DNA of 64,000 bases from Brachionus rotundiformis (lineage: Eukaryota; Rotifera; Eurotatoria; Ploima; Brachionidae): the NCBI GenBank assembly GCA_016802295.1, contig JAESIW010000138.1:133904-197903 (forward strand), in the 5' to 3' direction. Position 1 is the first letter of the stretch; the number at the start of each line of letters is the position of its first letter. Both the position numbers and the translations under genes were made by a program. Shown in pieces: positions 12,907 through 24,829 of the stretch. Below the pieces are notes generated by a model. The model was not told the DNA's origin. It saw only the letters and a program-made list of their open reading frames with translations, and did not search any database.

Positions 12907-14031
12907 TTAGGAATTCAGATATTTTATTTCAAAAGTTAAATTTTCCCAATTTAAAAAAAATATATAAGGTAATAAGACATTTTTTGTATTAATTGAATCA
13001 CTTTTGACAGCCTTTTTTTTTAAATTATTAAAAAAAACTGCATTAAAGGGATGGAGCAGAATACAATCTGTATTTCTCTGTAAAATCCATTCTCTGGATA
13101 TTCTTTGGTCACATTCTGTCAATTTTTTGCAAATCAAATCACTTTTTTCATGATCGAATGACAATTCATATTCATCATTTTCATGAACTAATTTTTCTTC
13201 TCTAAGCATACAATCACCTATATTAAGAAATGGAGGATATTTTAAAAAATTCACCAGAAAATTCGGGAGTAAAGCACATTTTTCGTTTGGCTTACAGAGG
13301 GATTTTATTTTTTTTTGTGAATAATTAAGAAACTTTCGAATTGCGGTTCGGCATATAATTCTTAGTGAAGCTGGCGATGCTTTTAAGCATAAAACTTCAT
13401 ACTCAGAATGTCCAATTTCCATATTTTCATAAGGAATCATTAGCAATCTTGAATCTGATTTAATTTTGCCAAAAGTAAGTTCAAGTTTATTTTCAACTTT
13501 GAGCCAAGCATTTGAATAAAAAATTATCGAATACTTAGAATTTAAGTTTTGCTTAGAACGTCTTCCTGCAAATTGGTAATAAGAATCTGATAAATCGAAT
13601 GCTACTCTGAGCGCATAATTTGGAAGCTGTACTTTTTGAAAGGCATCATTACCATTCCAGAAATAAGAATTTGGATCTTCTAAATTCAGAATTAAAAAGT
13701 CATCTACTTCTTCGTAAGTTTGGCCCAAATATGTTGTTCTCAGTTTCCAAATATTTTCATCTGAATAAAAAACACTACCAACCAATTCAGAAATCAATTC
13801 GTTTTCATTATTGGATCCATATAATTTTGAACTTGGAATCAATTTGCCTAAATAAACGCGGTTTTTTATAGGTTGATCCTCGTTTAGGCATGGATATATT
13901 TGTAAATCATTACACTTGTTTAGCTCTTCTTCAAATTTACTTTTCCGTATCCAACGTAAACGGGGGAAAATAATGTTTCGGCTATAATTTCCTTCAACCC
14001 TAGGGTCTTCGAAAAATTCGTCAATCGTCAT
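12907..14031 (-). CDS. Intronless protein with SOCS-box-like segment
   Basis: A single open frame of 374 residues, unusual beside intron-rich neighbours. Residues about 218-267 read ASPASLRIICRTAIRKFL, then a spacer, then LLPNFLVNFLKYPP. This fits a SOCS box: a BC-box for elongin C (SLxxxCRxxIRxxL) followed by a Cul5-box-like LPxxLxxFLxY. SOCS-box proteins act as substrate receptors in elongin B/C-cullin 5 ubiquitin ligases. The 217 residues before it would be the substrate-binding part; they contain no ankyrin, SH2, SPRY or WD repeats that I can recognise. About 107 residues follow the box, which is unusual because SOCS boxes usually sit at the C-terminus. The family call is inference from the motif alone. 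It could be a retroposed gene. Confidence 0.6.
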   Translation of the reverse strand: MTIDEFFEDPRVEGNYSRNIIFPRLRWIRKSKFEEELNKCNDLQIYPCLNEDQPIKNRVYLGKLIPSSKLYGSNNENELISELVGSVFYSDENIWKLRTTYLGQTYEEVDDFLILNLEDPNSYFWNGNDAFQKVQLPNYALRVAFDLSDSYYQFAGRRSKQNLNSKYSIIFYSNAWLKVENKLELTFGKIKSDSRLLMIPYENMEIGHSEYEVLCLKASPASLRIICRTAIRKFLNYSQKKIKSLCKPNEKCALLPNFLVNFLKYPPFLNIGDCMLREEKLVHENDEYELSFDHEKSDLICKKLTECDQRISREWILQRNTDCILLHPFNAVFFNNLKKKAVKSDSINTKNVLLPYIFFLNWENLTFEIKYLNS

Positions 14032-15256
14032 TATAGAATTTTTTCATTAATTGATGAATCTGTTTTTAAGGTTCTTAATATATTATTAAAATTTTAGAAA
14101 AGCTTTTGGTAGATATACTAAAGAGCTTGGTTTTTTGTAATTCAATTCAAAATTTGTTACGTAATCATTTATTCATTATGTTTTTTTTTTATTTATAATT
14201 TTCAGTAATTTTCAATTAAAAAATAAATAAAAAATTAATAATTCTCATCTTTATTTAACTTTTCAAGAAAATTTTGATCCTCATAAATTTAAACAAATAT
14301 CTTTAATTTAAAAAAGTTAATTTTAGTTTTAGTAGAAATCAGTTGTTGAATTGATATTAATCTTAAATATCAAATGTGATATAGGAAACTAAAGTAGTAT
14401 CATAAGTATGCGGGAAATAAAATGTTCAATATCTGTTTCTGATTTATTTGATCATCAATGAATCTATCATCGTGCAAGAGAAAAGATTTGATTTCTGAAG
14501 AAGTTTTCACTCTGACCACATGTTGTAGAACTTTGTTCGTTCATCTAGAGTCAACAATCCACAAGACGGCAAGATGGAAAGACGATCATTTTAACTCAAG
14601 TTACAAATTGTACAAGCTTAGAAGTACATCTCTGAGGTTGTTTTTCAAAGATTTTTAGTTGTCTAAATCAGACTAATGCCATCCATAATAGCCTTTGAAA
14701 AATGCACAATAGAGTGTATTTAAATTTTAAAATTTAAATGTTCTCTTTATCTTGAGATTTAATGTAGTGATATAACTTGATATAATGAGAAAGAAAGAAC
14801 CCAAGAGCTTCGATGTGGTACTTAACTGTTAATATTTTGTATTCGAAATTCAATCTGAGTCTAATGATGATGTTTTGCAGAGATTTGAGCTGAATTCTTC
14901 GTTCTGAAAAAATCAATGCAATAAGACTGTTTATTTTAACTTTTATATTTAAATATTTAATTTTTTTTTAATATTTTTTTAAAATTATTAATTAATTTTA
15001 ATATTATAAAATGATTTCAAAATATGATTTCAGGTTTTTTAAATCAAAAGTACAAGCTTAACTAAAAAAAAAATTGTATGTCAATATTTCAACATTTGGT
15101 TTCTATATATTAACCTATTAAGACTCTTTTTTAGACAATATATGTTAATTCAACGTCCTTCTAAACTTTTTTTTGAATTAGAGCTACCATAGTTACCAAA
15201 GTCAAAGCGATAGATAAATTTTATTAAGATTAAAAATTCAAATATATCGATTTTAA
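14032..15256. other. Intergenic region with a less AT-rich island (14455-14935)
   Basis: This separates divergent genes. Most of it is AT-rich, but about 14455-14660 and 14740-14925 have visibly mixed base composition like exonic DNA. Short open frames on both strands (up to 66 codons) match no family I know. The island may be an untranslated exon, a non-coding transcript or a decayed repeat. Confidence 0.35.
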
Positions 15257-16824
15257 ATGGATAAGTCAACTATTAATACTGAAAAATTACGCTTTGATTG
15301 TAATAGGTTATTAAAAAACTTACAAATTACAAACAGGCTTCTTATAGATACAATCCAAAATAATGAAAAACTGAAATGTTTTAACAAAGATCAACCAAAA
15401 ACTGTTACATTCAGCGACTATTTGAGAACGTCCTGTGAAGACGATTCAATTAAAAGAAGATTTCGGTCATTTTCGAATGATCCTAGAATAACCTCTAATA
15501 AAACATTCAAATCAATCTTAAAAAAAGGATCTAACAATTCAATTAATTCGAGTTTTAACGAAAATTGCGAATCAAAATCGTCAATAGGATCAAATGAGAA
15601 CATTTCTACCAATGCAAAAAGCCTATCAGACATCTATGCAGAATTAGATATTCAAGATGATTTTGATGAAAAAATAAAATATATAATTAGATATCATGAT
15701 TTAAATAAAGATCGTAAATTTAAAAATCAGGAATCATTAGTAAATTATATAAATAAAAAAAGACAAAATTATTTGTCAAATGACTATGATGATATGAAAA
15801 AAAACTCAAGCGAATTTAAAAAAACTGACACTACAAAAAAAAACAAAAAACAAGCATCTAGCAAACTTAAAAGATCCAAGTCAGCTGACTTTGTCAACAG
15901 TAATGTTATGCCAAAAGAAAAATTGCCAAAGAGTAAAAATTCAAAAGAATATAAAAAACAAGCAAAAAAAGCAGTCAAGAACAATCCTTTATTAGGATTT
16001 GATTGGGCATTAGGTTTTAACTGTTATATATAATTTTTCTTTTAATTAAATTTTTTAATAATGTAAAAAGATAATGCATCTATAAAAAATGAAATCGGGA
16101 ATTTTGGTAAAACTGATGATTATTGGTTAGAATTATGTCGTTTTCGTATGGAAAATATGCAGGACTGTGTTTCTGCCAAAACGAACAATTTTAATGGGAC
16201 AATAAATAGCATTCTAGAAAGCGACTCCAGTTTCTATAGAAAACAAATGGTGGACTCTAATGATGAATTTGATGGAATAAATCATAAATGTAATAGAAGC
16301 AAAAATTATCACTCTACCAATAAAATAATCTTTCTATTTTTAAAGGCATTCACAGTTATACGTTAAATGATAGATTGTTTCCTGTTCCTGTTTATAAAGA
16401 CAAGAGTGGACAAAGTGTTTGTCCAGTTTGTAAGAGTGTTCAAAAAGAATCTAACTCAATATTACCACAATATTTCAAAATTAGCATACCAAAGTCAAAA
16501 ATTGATACACCAATAAAGATTGAGCCGAAATCAGGATCAATAAAATGTTTTGAAGACACTTTATCACTTTCTGAGAATTGTATGGCAGGATATCAAAATT
16601 TTTCAAAAATAAACCAAAAAGTTAAATCAAAGGAAATAAATCTTAAAAGCTCCACAAAAACCAAAGAAAAATTTACAAAACTTACTTTAGATGAACTAAA
16701 GCAAATACAATCTAATCGAGATCCAGGTACAACCGAATTATATAGCAAAGCAAATGCTATGAGATATGATTTGGAGGACTTACATCAAAAAAGATTAAGA
16801 GAATTAATGCCAAAAATAAAATAA
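15257..16824 (+). CDS. MIIP: MIIP-like protein (migration and invasion-inhibitory protein family)
   Basis: Three exons (15257-16022, 16071-16289, 16346-16824) sum to 1,464 bases, giving 487 residues, close to the length I recall for vertebrate MIIP. Exon 1 encodes a basic, Ser/Lys-rich, probably disordered N-terminus ending in NNPLLGFDWALGFN. Exon 2 adds DDYWLELCRFRMENMQDC. Across the second junction the reading is HKCIHSYTLNDRLFPVPVY, then a CPVCK zinc-knuckle-like pair, YFKISIPKSKI and LSLSENCMAGYQNF. These blocks occur in the same order in MIIP (LGFDWIAG, HxCxxxYRxNRRLFxVP, CPVCK, VRVSIPRS, LPxHCLAGWE). In mammals MIIP binds IGFBP2 and limits cell migration; the invertebrate role is unknown. 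The family call rests on remembered motifs. Confidence 0.72.
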
Positions 16825-17349
16825 TATGATTTTAAATAGATTTATTTTTAAAAAATAGTTAAATAAATTTATCAGTAGCAAAATCATCTTTTATTAGACT
16901 AAAATTTATTTTTAAATATTAAAAATTGTCGTCCGCTAAACAATAAATCCCTTTTTAGATATCTTTTGATAAAAACCTAAATAGGCATAAATGTATTCTG
17001 AAATTGTTGATAAGTTCATAGCATTTATTAAAAGAAAATGAAGTTAAGAAGTAAAATATATTTTTCTAAACAAAATAATGGTATTAATTGAATTCTAATT
17101 GAAAACATTATTTCAGGATTATTAATTTAATTTAGTTAATAAATTTATTGGAATAAAAAATTTATATAAGAAATGTAAATAATAACGAAATCAGTTGTTA
17201 CAGTTTAATATAAAATTAAGAAATTTATAATGTAGGAATATTTTATTTTTTGTTTCCATGCCAACCGATTCTAAAAATATTTTAATTAATTTTTAAATAT
17301 GGTTAAGATTTTAGAAAATTTTATTGAAGATTTCTAATATAAAAATAAA
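16825..17349. other. AT-rich spacer
   Basis: 525 bases between two rightward genes. No exon, repeat or clear promoter element was seen. Confidence 0.5.
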
Positions 17350-18034
17350 ATGACCACTTCTTTAAGTAAAAGTACTATACCACCTTATGATCCAGACAAT
17401 AGCTATTTTTCACCACGAACAGCTCCAAGAGTAAAATTTGAAGGAAGAGAAAATTACTTAAAAAATAGAGGCAGCATTAATTTTGGAGATTATTCTGTTC
17501 AATCAGATGATTCACCCCGGCCGATTCCAAAAGTAAAATACGAAGTAGCCCAAAATTCATATGTAAAAAATACAGGTATCACATAAAGATTTTGATTTTT
17601 TTACTTTTATTTATCTTAAATATAACTTTTCAGAAGGAAATATGAAGGAACTTCTTACAGGTTACTGCGAAAGTCAACCAATTATAAAAAAAGGTCCAAG
17701 GATCAAACAAGAAGCTCAAGAAAATTATTTAAAAAATAAAGGTTCATTTAATTTTATTTTGAACGAATATGGAAAAACACCTTCAAATGACTTAACCAAA
17801 CCTCGAGTATATTATGAAGGTAAATTCAATAATGAAAAAGGAAGAGGTAGTGTAGGAAATTTATTATCCAATTATGGTAATCATCCAACATCAGCGAGAC
17901 CAATACCAAGAGTAAAATTCGAAGCTGAAGAAATTGTTGACCATAGTAGAGGTTCTGGAGTAAATAAGATTCTTCATATGGTTCCTGAATCATCAAGACC
18001 AAAGTCAACAACATTTTTTAACTTTAAATTTTAA
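17350..18034 (+). CDS. Small protein of degenerate ~35-residue repeats
   Basis: Two exons (17350-17575 and 17634-18034; 627 bases) give 208 residues. The protein is built from about five degenerate units, each with a proline/arginine lead, a [RK][IV][KY][FYQ]E core and then NxxKNxGSxNxxLxxYG. Examples are APRVKFEGRENYLKNRGSIN, IPKVKYEVAQNSYVKNTG, GPRIKQEAQENYLKNKGSFN, KPRVYYEGKFNNEKGRGSVG and IPRVKFEAEEIVDHSRGSGV. It has no signal peptide or membrane span and is basic. The layout recalls short repeat proteins of ciliary microtubules (SHIPPO/STPG-like), but the PGPxxY core is absent, so that is a guess. No family is recognised. The start was chosen as the first ATG in frame, six codons before the proline-rich lead. 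Confidence 0.7.
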
Positions 18035-18414
18035 CTATTAGTCAAATATTTTATTAGATTTGTTAACTTAAAAATTAAAAAAAAATTAAATAATTTAATC
18101 TCTTTTATTGTATTCACAATAAATTTCTTTTAAATTATCAAATATTATCGTTTTCTTATAAACTGAATTAATTTAAAAGAATGCTCTTTATTTTGTTCAA
18201 GCACTTGTTACAAATTTCAGTATTTTACATTAAATTTCCAAAAACCGAAATTTCTAGAATATTCCGAAAATTTCAAATAATTTATTACTAAAATTTATAC
18301 CAAAATGCAAATCTAAATTGAAATTTATAAAATCTGAATTTATTTAGCATTATATAATTTAAAATAGAGAAAGGTTTTTCACATATAGCCATTTAACTTG
18401 ATTTGATTTTTAAC
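18035..18414. other. AT-rich spacer with promoter of the DeSI-like gene
   Basis: 380 bases with no open frame of note. No defined promoter element was picked out. Confidence 0.45.
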
Positions 18415-20164
18415 ATGACCGAACTTTATTTATACGTTTATGACTTGTCCAAAGGAATGGCCAAACAATTCAGTTCAATGTTTTTAGGTATTAGACATAT
18501 TTTTAAAAAATATTTTCATCCAAAATACTAAAAAAGGCAAGCATCTCGACGGAGTATGGCATACGGGAATAGTAGCATATGACAAAGAGTGGTATTTTGG
18601 CAACGATGGTATATCATGTTGTCTACCAGTATGCTTCATTATTTAATTCAAAAATTGTATACAAAAATTTATTTTAATTCTAGAAAGCAACTATTCTAGG
18701 AGAACCAAACCAGATTATTCATTTAGGCAAGACAGAATTAAATGAAAAGGATTTTCTAGATGTTATCAATCAGATGCGTGAAACCACCTACAAGTTAATT
18801 TGCAAAAATGCAAATGGAAAATTATTTATAAATTTTATGATTTAGGATTGGAACATATAATTTATTAGAACATAATTGTAATAATTTTTCAAATGATCTT
18901 TCTATGTTTTTGATAGGAAAACCAATTCCTCAGCATATAATTGATCTACCGAAAGAAGTTCTAAACTCGTAAGAACAGATAAAATTTTGGATTAGAAAAA
19001 AAATTATCCTTTTTTTCAGCCCTATCGGTGGAATGTTAAGACCTTTATTAGAACAAGCTGCAGATCCTCTTCATCAGTACAAAAATGGAAGTTCTTCTCT
19101 TTTTCCTCAAATTCCGAATACTGGAGTAAAGCATACTAAAGATGAAAAAGACATTCAAGCTTCTCCATCATTTACTTTGTTTAATCCTAATGTCGATACT
19201 GATTTAAATAATCTTTTAAATCATTGCATTGAAAAAAGCTTGTTGAATCCTAATGAAATGGATCTTTTTATGGATATTCAAAGTTTTATTCAAGATAAAG
19301 GATCAAATTCAGAGATTACGACTAATCACTTAAAATTATTATGTAAGAATTCATTTTTAGAATATAAATTCAAATTAAGATAATTTGTTTTAGTTGATTT
19401 GTATTTTAATTTGGTAAAAAATGACCAATTTAAAATGATGGCATTAAAAATATTACAAAATTTGAGCTTAAATGAAAAATTAGCCTTGTTAATATCAAAA
19501 GAATGTTCTTTTGTGAATGTTTTTGTTCCAAAAATAGAAGATTCAAATTCTAATATTCTGATTAAATTTTCTTTGCAATTAGTAAAATTTTTTAAAATTG
19601 TTTGCAAATCATTTTATTATTTATTTTTAGATTAGCAACTTGTGCGCTCACAAAATTATTAGTGAACATATGCTTGACCAAAATCATCAAGATACACTTT
19701 TTAAGCATGTTATCGGCTTCACTCATATCAAACTAGATAGCGTAATTGAAAAAGAAATATTCGAATCAGCAATATCTCTATTCTATAATTTGGTTTCTCA
19801 TTATCATCTAGAAATTCTTGTCAATGATTCAAATGCTCTATCTCTTGGTTGCATGCTTCTCGAAAGATTTCATCAAATAAAAACAAATCCAAAAACTGTT
19901 TATCATTTGCTTTCACTATTGAGAAGTTGTCTCGCAAATTCGGATAATGTATTATTTTTATCAAAAATTTAACTTATAAATAATCATATTTTAACCTCAA
20001 AATATAAGGTAAGAGAATTGGCTTTAAGTATGGAATTTGATCTCGGCAAGTTTTCTAAAGAAATGACAGCACAAAACGAAGATAATACTAATCAAACAAA
20101 CGAAGATATTCAGTCAATTCTAACGAGTATTGATCAAATAGTACATTCAAAAAATAATGTATGA
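18415..20164 (+). CDS. DeSI-1/PPPDE-family thiol protease with C-terminal PUL-like domain
   Basis: The PPPDE (DeSI) fold is a papain-like Cys/His peptidase; human DESI1 removes SUMO from some targets. Exon 1 starts MTELYLYVYDLSKGMAKQFS. The next exon has HLDGVWHTGIVAYDKEWYFG, with the catalytic His in VWHTG. After a further intron (ending about 18844) comes YNLLEHNCNNFSND, with the catalytic Cys in EHNC, then LPKEVLNSPIGGMLRPLLEQ; all are typical of DESI1. Downstream exons (from about 19394) add an all-helical region with LALLISKECSF, CAHKIISEHML, SLLRSCLANSDN and, after another intron, VRELALSMEFDLGKF. That order resembles the PUL domain, an armadillo-like module that binds Cdc48/p97. A PPPDE-plus-PUL protein would link deSUMOylation or deubiquitination to p97. 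The catalytic part is well supported; the PUL call is moderate. Confidence 0.82.
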
Positions 20165-21184
20165 AACATATTTAGTTAATTATATACATTTTAGATAAAT
20201 TATTTAATTATTTTATTTAACCATATTATTGTAATTCTTGAAAAAAAATAAAATCCTAGACAAAATTCCTAAAATGTTTTAGCTTATTTTAAATGTTTTA
20301 GATATTTTAAAAGTCACTGAATAAAATTAAACTTTTCTAAATAATTTATTTGACCAGAATTTTAAGTTGAGTTAAAAATTCTTAGTTTGAAATTTGAAGT
20401 TTAGATATCTTGATTGAATGTAGTAACCTTAACAATTTTATTTGAATAATTTTCTTGTAAACAAGTATTTTTTAGTAATTTTCTTGAGCTTTCGTAGAGA
20501 TAAATTATATCATATATTTAGATGTATAAAAGAAACATAATGTAAAATCCAATTTGTACCACAAGTGAAAATTAAGTTAAACAATAAATTGATCAAATAA
20601 TTAACAATAGAACTTATTAATTTAATTTTTTTCATTAAAATTCAAGTCTGATCATTAGGCAAAGGTCCATAACCATCACAATTTGAAAAACTTAATTTAT
20701 TCAAATTAAATTTTAATTACGAGTATATAAAAAAATGAAAGAAATTTAAAAATAAAACGTTTCTAATTAAAATTGAATTTTGAAAAGAAATTGACTGATT
20801 TTGAAAAAATTAAGTTAGTATTTTAAAAAAATATTTAAGCAGTAAAACAAGTTAAATGATTCATTAGTGAGAATTTAAATCGGGAAAGGTTCTTAAGGTA
20901 GCAAAGATAAAATATAAAGAACTTGTTTTTTGGTTTAAATTCCCTTTGCAGAGCAATATTTATCAAAATCATTAAATAAAAATAGCTAAAAAATATGAAT
21001 TAATATGAAATAGTGAATTTAAGAATGAAAATTTAAATATAATGTAAAATAAACGCATGAATAATTGAAGCAGACAATTTAAGTATAAAGAGTAAATTTG
21101 TAGGAAAAGATATTAAGATAAAATAAAAAATTTTTATTAAAAATTGTTTATTAACGATAGAATTAAGTTAAATAAATGAAAACC
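20165..21184. other. AT-rich convergent intergenic region
   Basis: About 1 kb between convergent genes. It includes a short less AT-rich patch near 20878-20955 (with TTCTTAAGGTAGCAAAG). No gene is supportable; the resemblance to LSU rRNA was weighed and rejected. Confidence 0.45.
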
Positions 21185-21245
21185 TTTAATCTAAATGTAA
21201 ATCTTATCATAAAAGTTGACTTGAAAAATTATGACAAGTGTTTGT

Positions 21246-22400
<1,155 letters not shown>

Positions 22401-22480
22401 TTAAGATTGAATAGTTAAAATTGTTTTATCACCGAAATGATTGAATTTGAATGAGGTTTAGAACTCAAAAAGATTCTCTA

Positions 22481-22579
22481 TTTATATAAAAATATAATCT
22501 ATGATTCTGATCCTGCTTAGGTTTATGCTCGAAACAGATAATTATGCCTCAACTCTTTGAGTTTTTTGTACATATAAGG
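22481..22579 (-). promoter_or_regulatory. Actin copy 1 core promoter: TATA box and CArG-like site
   Basis: On the minus strand TATATAAA lies at 22488-22481, about 105 bases before the ATG. CCTTATATGT lies at 22579-22570, one base off the CC(A/T)6GG serum-response (CArG) consensus used by many actin promoters. Both are conserved in copy 2. Confidence 0.55.
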
Positions 22580-22616
22580 TTGTAGGTATTTAGAATAGAT
22601 AAATAATTTATTTTTT

Positions 22617-22964
22617 TTTATTTTCATTTTCCATAAACGGAATAATGTATTCTTTTTTTATAATAATAATCTCTTTTTATCAAATAATTGTCTATTCTAT
22701 TTCTTTATTGCCATAAAAAGTTATTGCTTGAATTATCGAAAAAGTTAACTTCGATTGTAAATAAAAAATGATAATTAGTGATAAGTTCAATAGCTTTTCT
22801 TTCTGTATTATAAAAATATTTTATGGTTGATCTATAAGTTCAGTCAAATATTTCGTTTTAGAGTATATTTAATAGCTAAAATCTCAATTTCAATTAACTT
22901 TCCCTTTATTTTTCATATTTTTTTCCTTCATTTAAGTTTAAACTTTATATTGATTCTTAGTCTA
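22617..22964. other. AT-rich spacer
   Basis: Unique sequence between the end of the actin duplication and the first LINE remnant. Nothing was recognised. Confidence 0.45.
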
Positions 22965-23665
22965 TTAAACCCCTATAAATCAATCGGAACGGACGGTATC
23001 AAAGAATGCGCCAAGACGCTCGCTTATCCTCTAACACGCATTTTCAGCTCTCGTTAGACACTGGAAGTGTACCAGACAAATGGAGAGAAGCCTTAATAAC
23101 TCCAATCCTTTAAAAAGGCAACAACACCGACCCATCGAACTACAGGCCTTTTTCACTTACATCAGTTGTGGGCCAAGTACTTGAAAAAAATGTCTTGAAA
23201 AAATCATGTCGTTCTAAACACAATAAATGACTGGTCAAATAAGTGGCTGATGAGATTAAACATATTGAAATGCAAAGTAATGCATATCGGCAAAAACTAC
23301 CCAAAAGCAACCTACACAATGTCAGATCACAACTCAAAAACAAACATCAAAAAACTGAAACCACGAGCGAAAGAGACCTCGGCATCTTTATCTCTAATGA
23401 TTTTAAGCCATCACACCAAGTCAGTAAAGCCGCTGCTAATGCAAACTTAATACTCAGCTCATTAAAGAACGCCTTTACGGTAAGAGACGCAAGTGTATTG
23501 CTTTTCTTAAAAAAGCAATCGAAGAAACTAGTTTACGTAGGAACGAAAACATACCTTTAAACGAAAGTGGGAGCAAAGACACCACAGAAATAGAAAATAA
23601 TATGGAAACGACAAAAACGTCAATCAAAGAAATCTTAATCTGTTGGAACCTAGAATTTAATTGAT
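22965..23665 (+). mobile_element. LINE (jockey/CR1-like) reverse transcriptase remnant, centre deleted
   Basis: A decayed non-LTR retrotransposon ORF2. Conceptual translation across frames gives KSIGTDGIKECAKTLAYPL, then SVPDKWREALITPIL and DPSNYRPFSLTSVVGQVLEK, the N-terminal half of an RT_like domain. It then jumps at about 23210-23225 to DWSNKWLMRLNILKCKVMHI, GKNYPKATYTM, ERDLGIFISNDFKPSHQVSK and ANLILSSLKNAFTVRDAS, the region after the catalytic core. The intervening about 150 residues, including the catalytic YADD box, are missing. Stops and frame shifts confirm it is dead. The end beyond about 23520 does not look like the expected continuation and may be another fragment. Confidence 0.82.
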
Positions 23666-24049
23666 TTTTTTTGTTTATTTACTTTTTAAATATTTTTTTA
23701 TCATAACTAGTTACTCTCATACACTAATGGAATTTAGACTCTAAAACAAGTATCATCAGAGGCGATGATATTTAAAAGTATAGTAGCTCACATCTTGTCT
23801 TAATTATAAGCCCGTGCTATGGACACGAACTCATGGGTATAAATAATGATTCAATTCTCAGTGCTAGAGAATTCTTAGAATTTCACTAACTATATAAATT
23901 GTTAGAGCTCAACAATTATTTAATAAACTATTCAAAAGTACACTTGGTTTATAATTCATTATCCCACCTTATATATCTATGACTAAAATGAATATTAGGC
24001 TTTTTTTCTAATAAAAAATGTTTCTAGAAAGTTTTTTTGAATCATTTTG
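23666..24049. other. Unassigned repeat-region DNA
   Basis: This lies between a LINE remnant and the 3' side of a gypsy integrase remnant. A less AT-rich patch (about 23750-23890) with a small inverted repeat (TCATC...GATGA near 23755-23770) could be residual LTR sequence, but no terminal dinucleotides or second LTR copy was found. Confidence 0.3.
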
Positions 24050-24780
24050 TTTAATATACGAAAGGTAACCATTTAGACCAATCCTCTGGGTTTTGCTCAA
24101 TGTTTTCTTAAGCAACTTACTATTTCTTTGTTCAGGTGCTCGACTTGACCATTGGTTCTGGGGTGGTATGTCGATTTAATGAAATGCTCAGACCCGACTC
24201 TTCTTATAAGATTATCAACAATTTGGTTGTTAAATTCCTTAACTTGATCAGACATGAACACTCTTGGTGGTCCAAATATACATATGAATTTCCATAGGAT
24301 GAAAGCGATTCCTTCAGCTGATTTACTTTTTATAGGTTCGGCATAGGGGAACTTGGTTAAGTATTCGGTATAACCATAATTCCAATGAAGCCTTCCTCTG
24401 TTTCTGGTAGACCAAATACCAAGTCTATTCCGATTCTTTCAAAGACACCTTTAATGTTAATTGCTTTCGCAGGGTCTTCCTTTGCGGGATTTAAATTATT
24501 TCTCTTACAAACTTCGCAACTTTGTACGACAGCTTCGATGTGTTTCTACATTTTTCTTCAAATGTAATCCGCTTTAATTCGTTTGGTTGTTGATTCAACT
24601 TGGAAGTCACCCAAAACGTGTGCTTTTAAAATAATACCGCTCCTTTCACTGGGTTTCGGCACTAAGCGTGATATATTATCTCGTCTCATTTTAAAAATTT
24701 CATCTTTTTCTCTCAAGTAAAAATACTCATTTGCTACTTTCTCAATTCTTTGAAATTGCTTTTTGGACAATGCATTTTTC
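24050..24780 (-). mobile_element. Ty3/gypsy integrase remnant (zinc-binding plus part of core)
   Basis: Read leftwards, a 70-codon frame (24770-24558) has ILKAHVLGDFQVESTTKRIK, which fits the H-H part of the HHCC integrase zinc domain. After frame breaks it continues with VFERIGIDLVFGLPETEEGF (first catalytic Asp region), a stretch resembling the second Asp region (GPPRVFMSDQVKEFNN) and STYHPRTNGQVEHLNKEI (third acidic residue region), then EQNPEDWSKWLPFVY. Several stops and frameshifts make it a pseudogene. It ends near 24050 and lacks the C-terminal domain. Confidence 0.8.
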
Positions 24781-24829
24781 TATTATATCAAAACTATTTA
24801 TAATGATTAATTTATTAGTCTTCCTGCAG

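Noticed and set aside
14458..14658. A 66-codon frame as a gene.
   Set aside because: There is no family match, no splice context and an unnatural residue mix; it is kept only as part of the composition island.
15418..15984. Minus-strand open frames opposite MIIP exon 1.
   Set aside because: They are shadows of a lysine/serine-rich coding exon; composition and splicing support only the plus strand.
20878..21100. TTCTTAAGGTAGCAAAG and, further on, CGCATGAATAATTGAAG resemble conserved LSU rRNA segments, suggesting an rRNA or mitochondrial insertion.
   Set aside because: The match is about 12-14 bases, the two segments are about 150 bases apart instead of about 35, and intervening rRNA helices are not recognisable. 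Chance is likelier.
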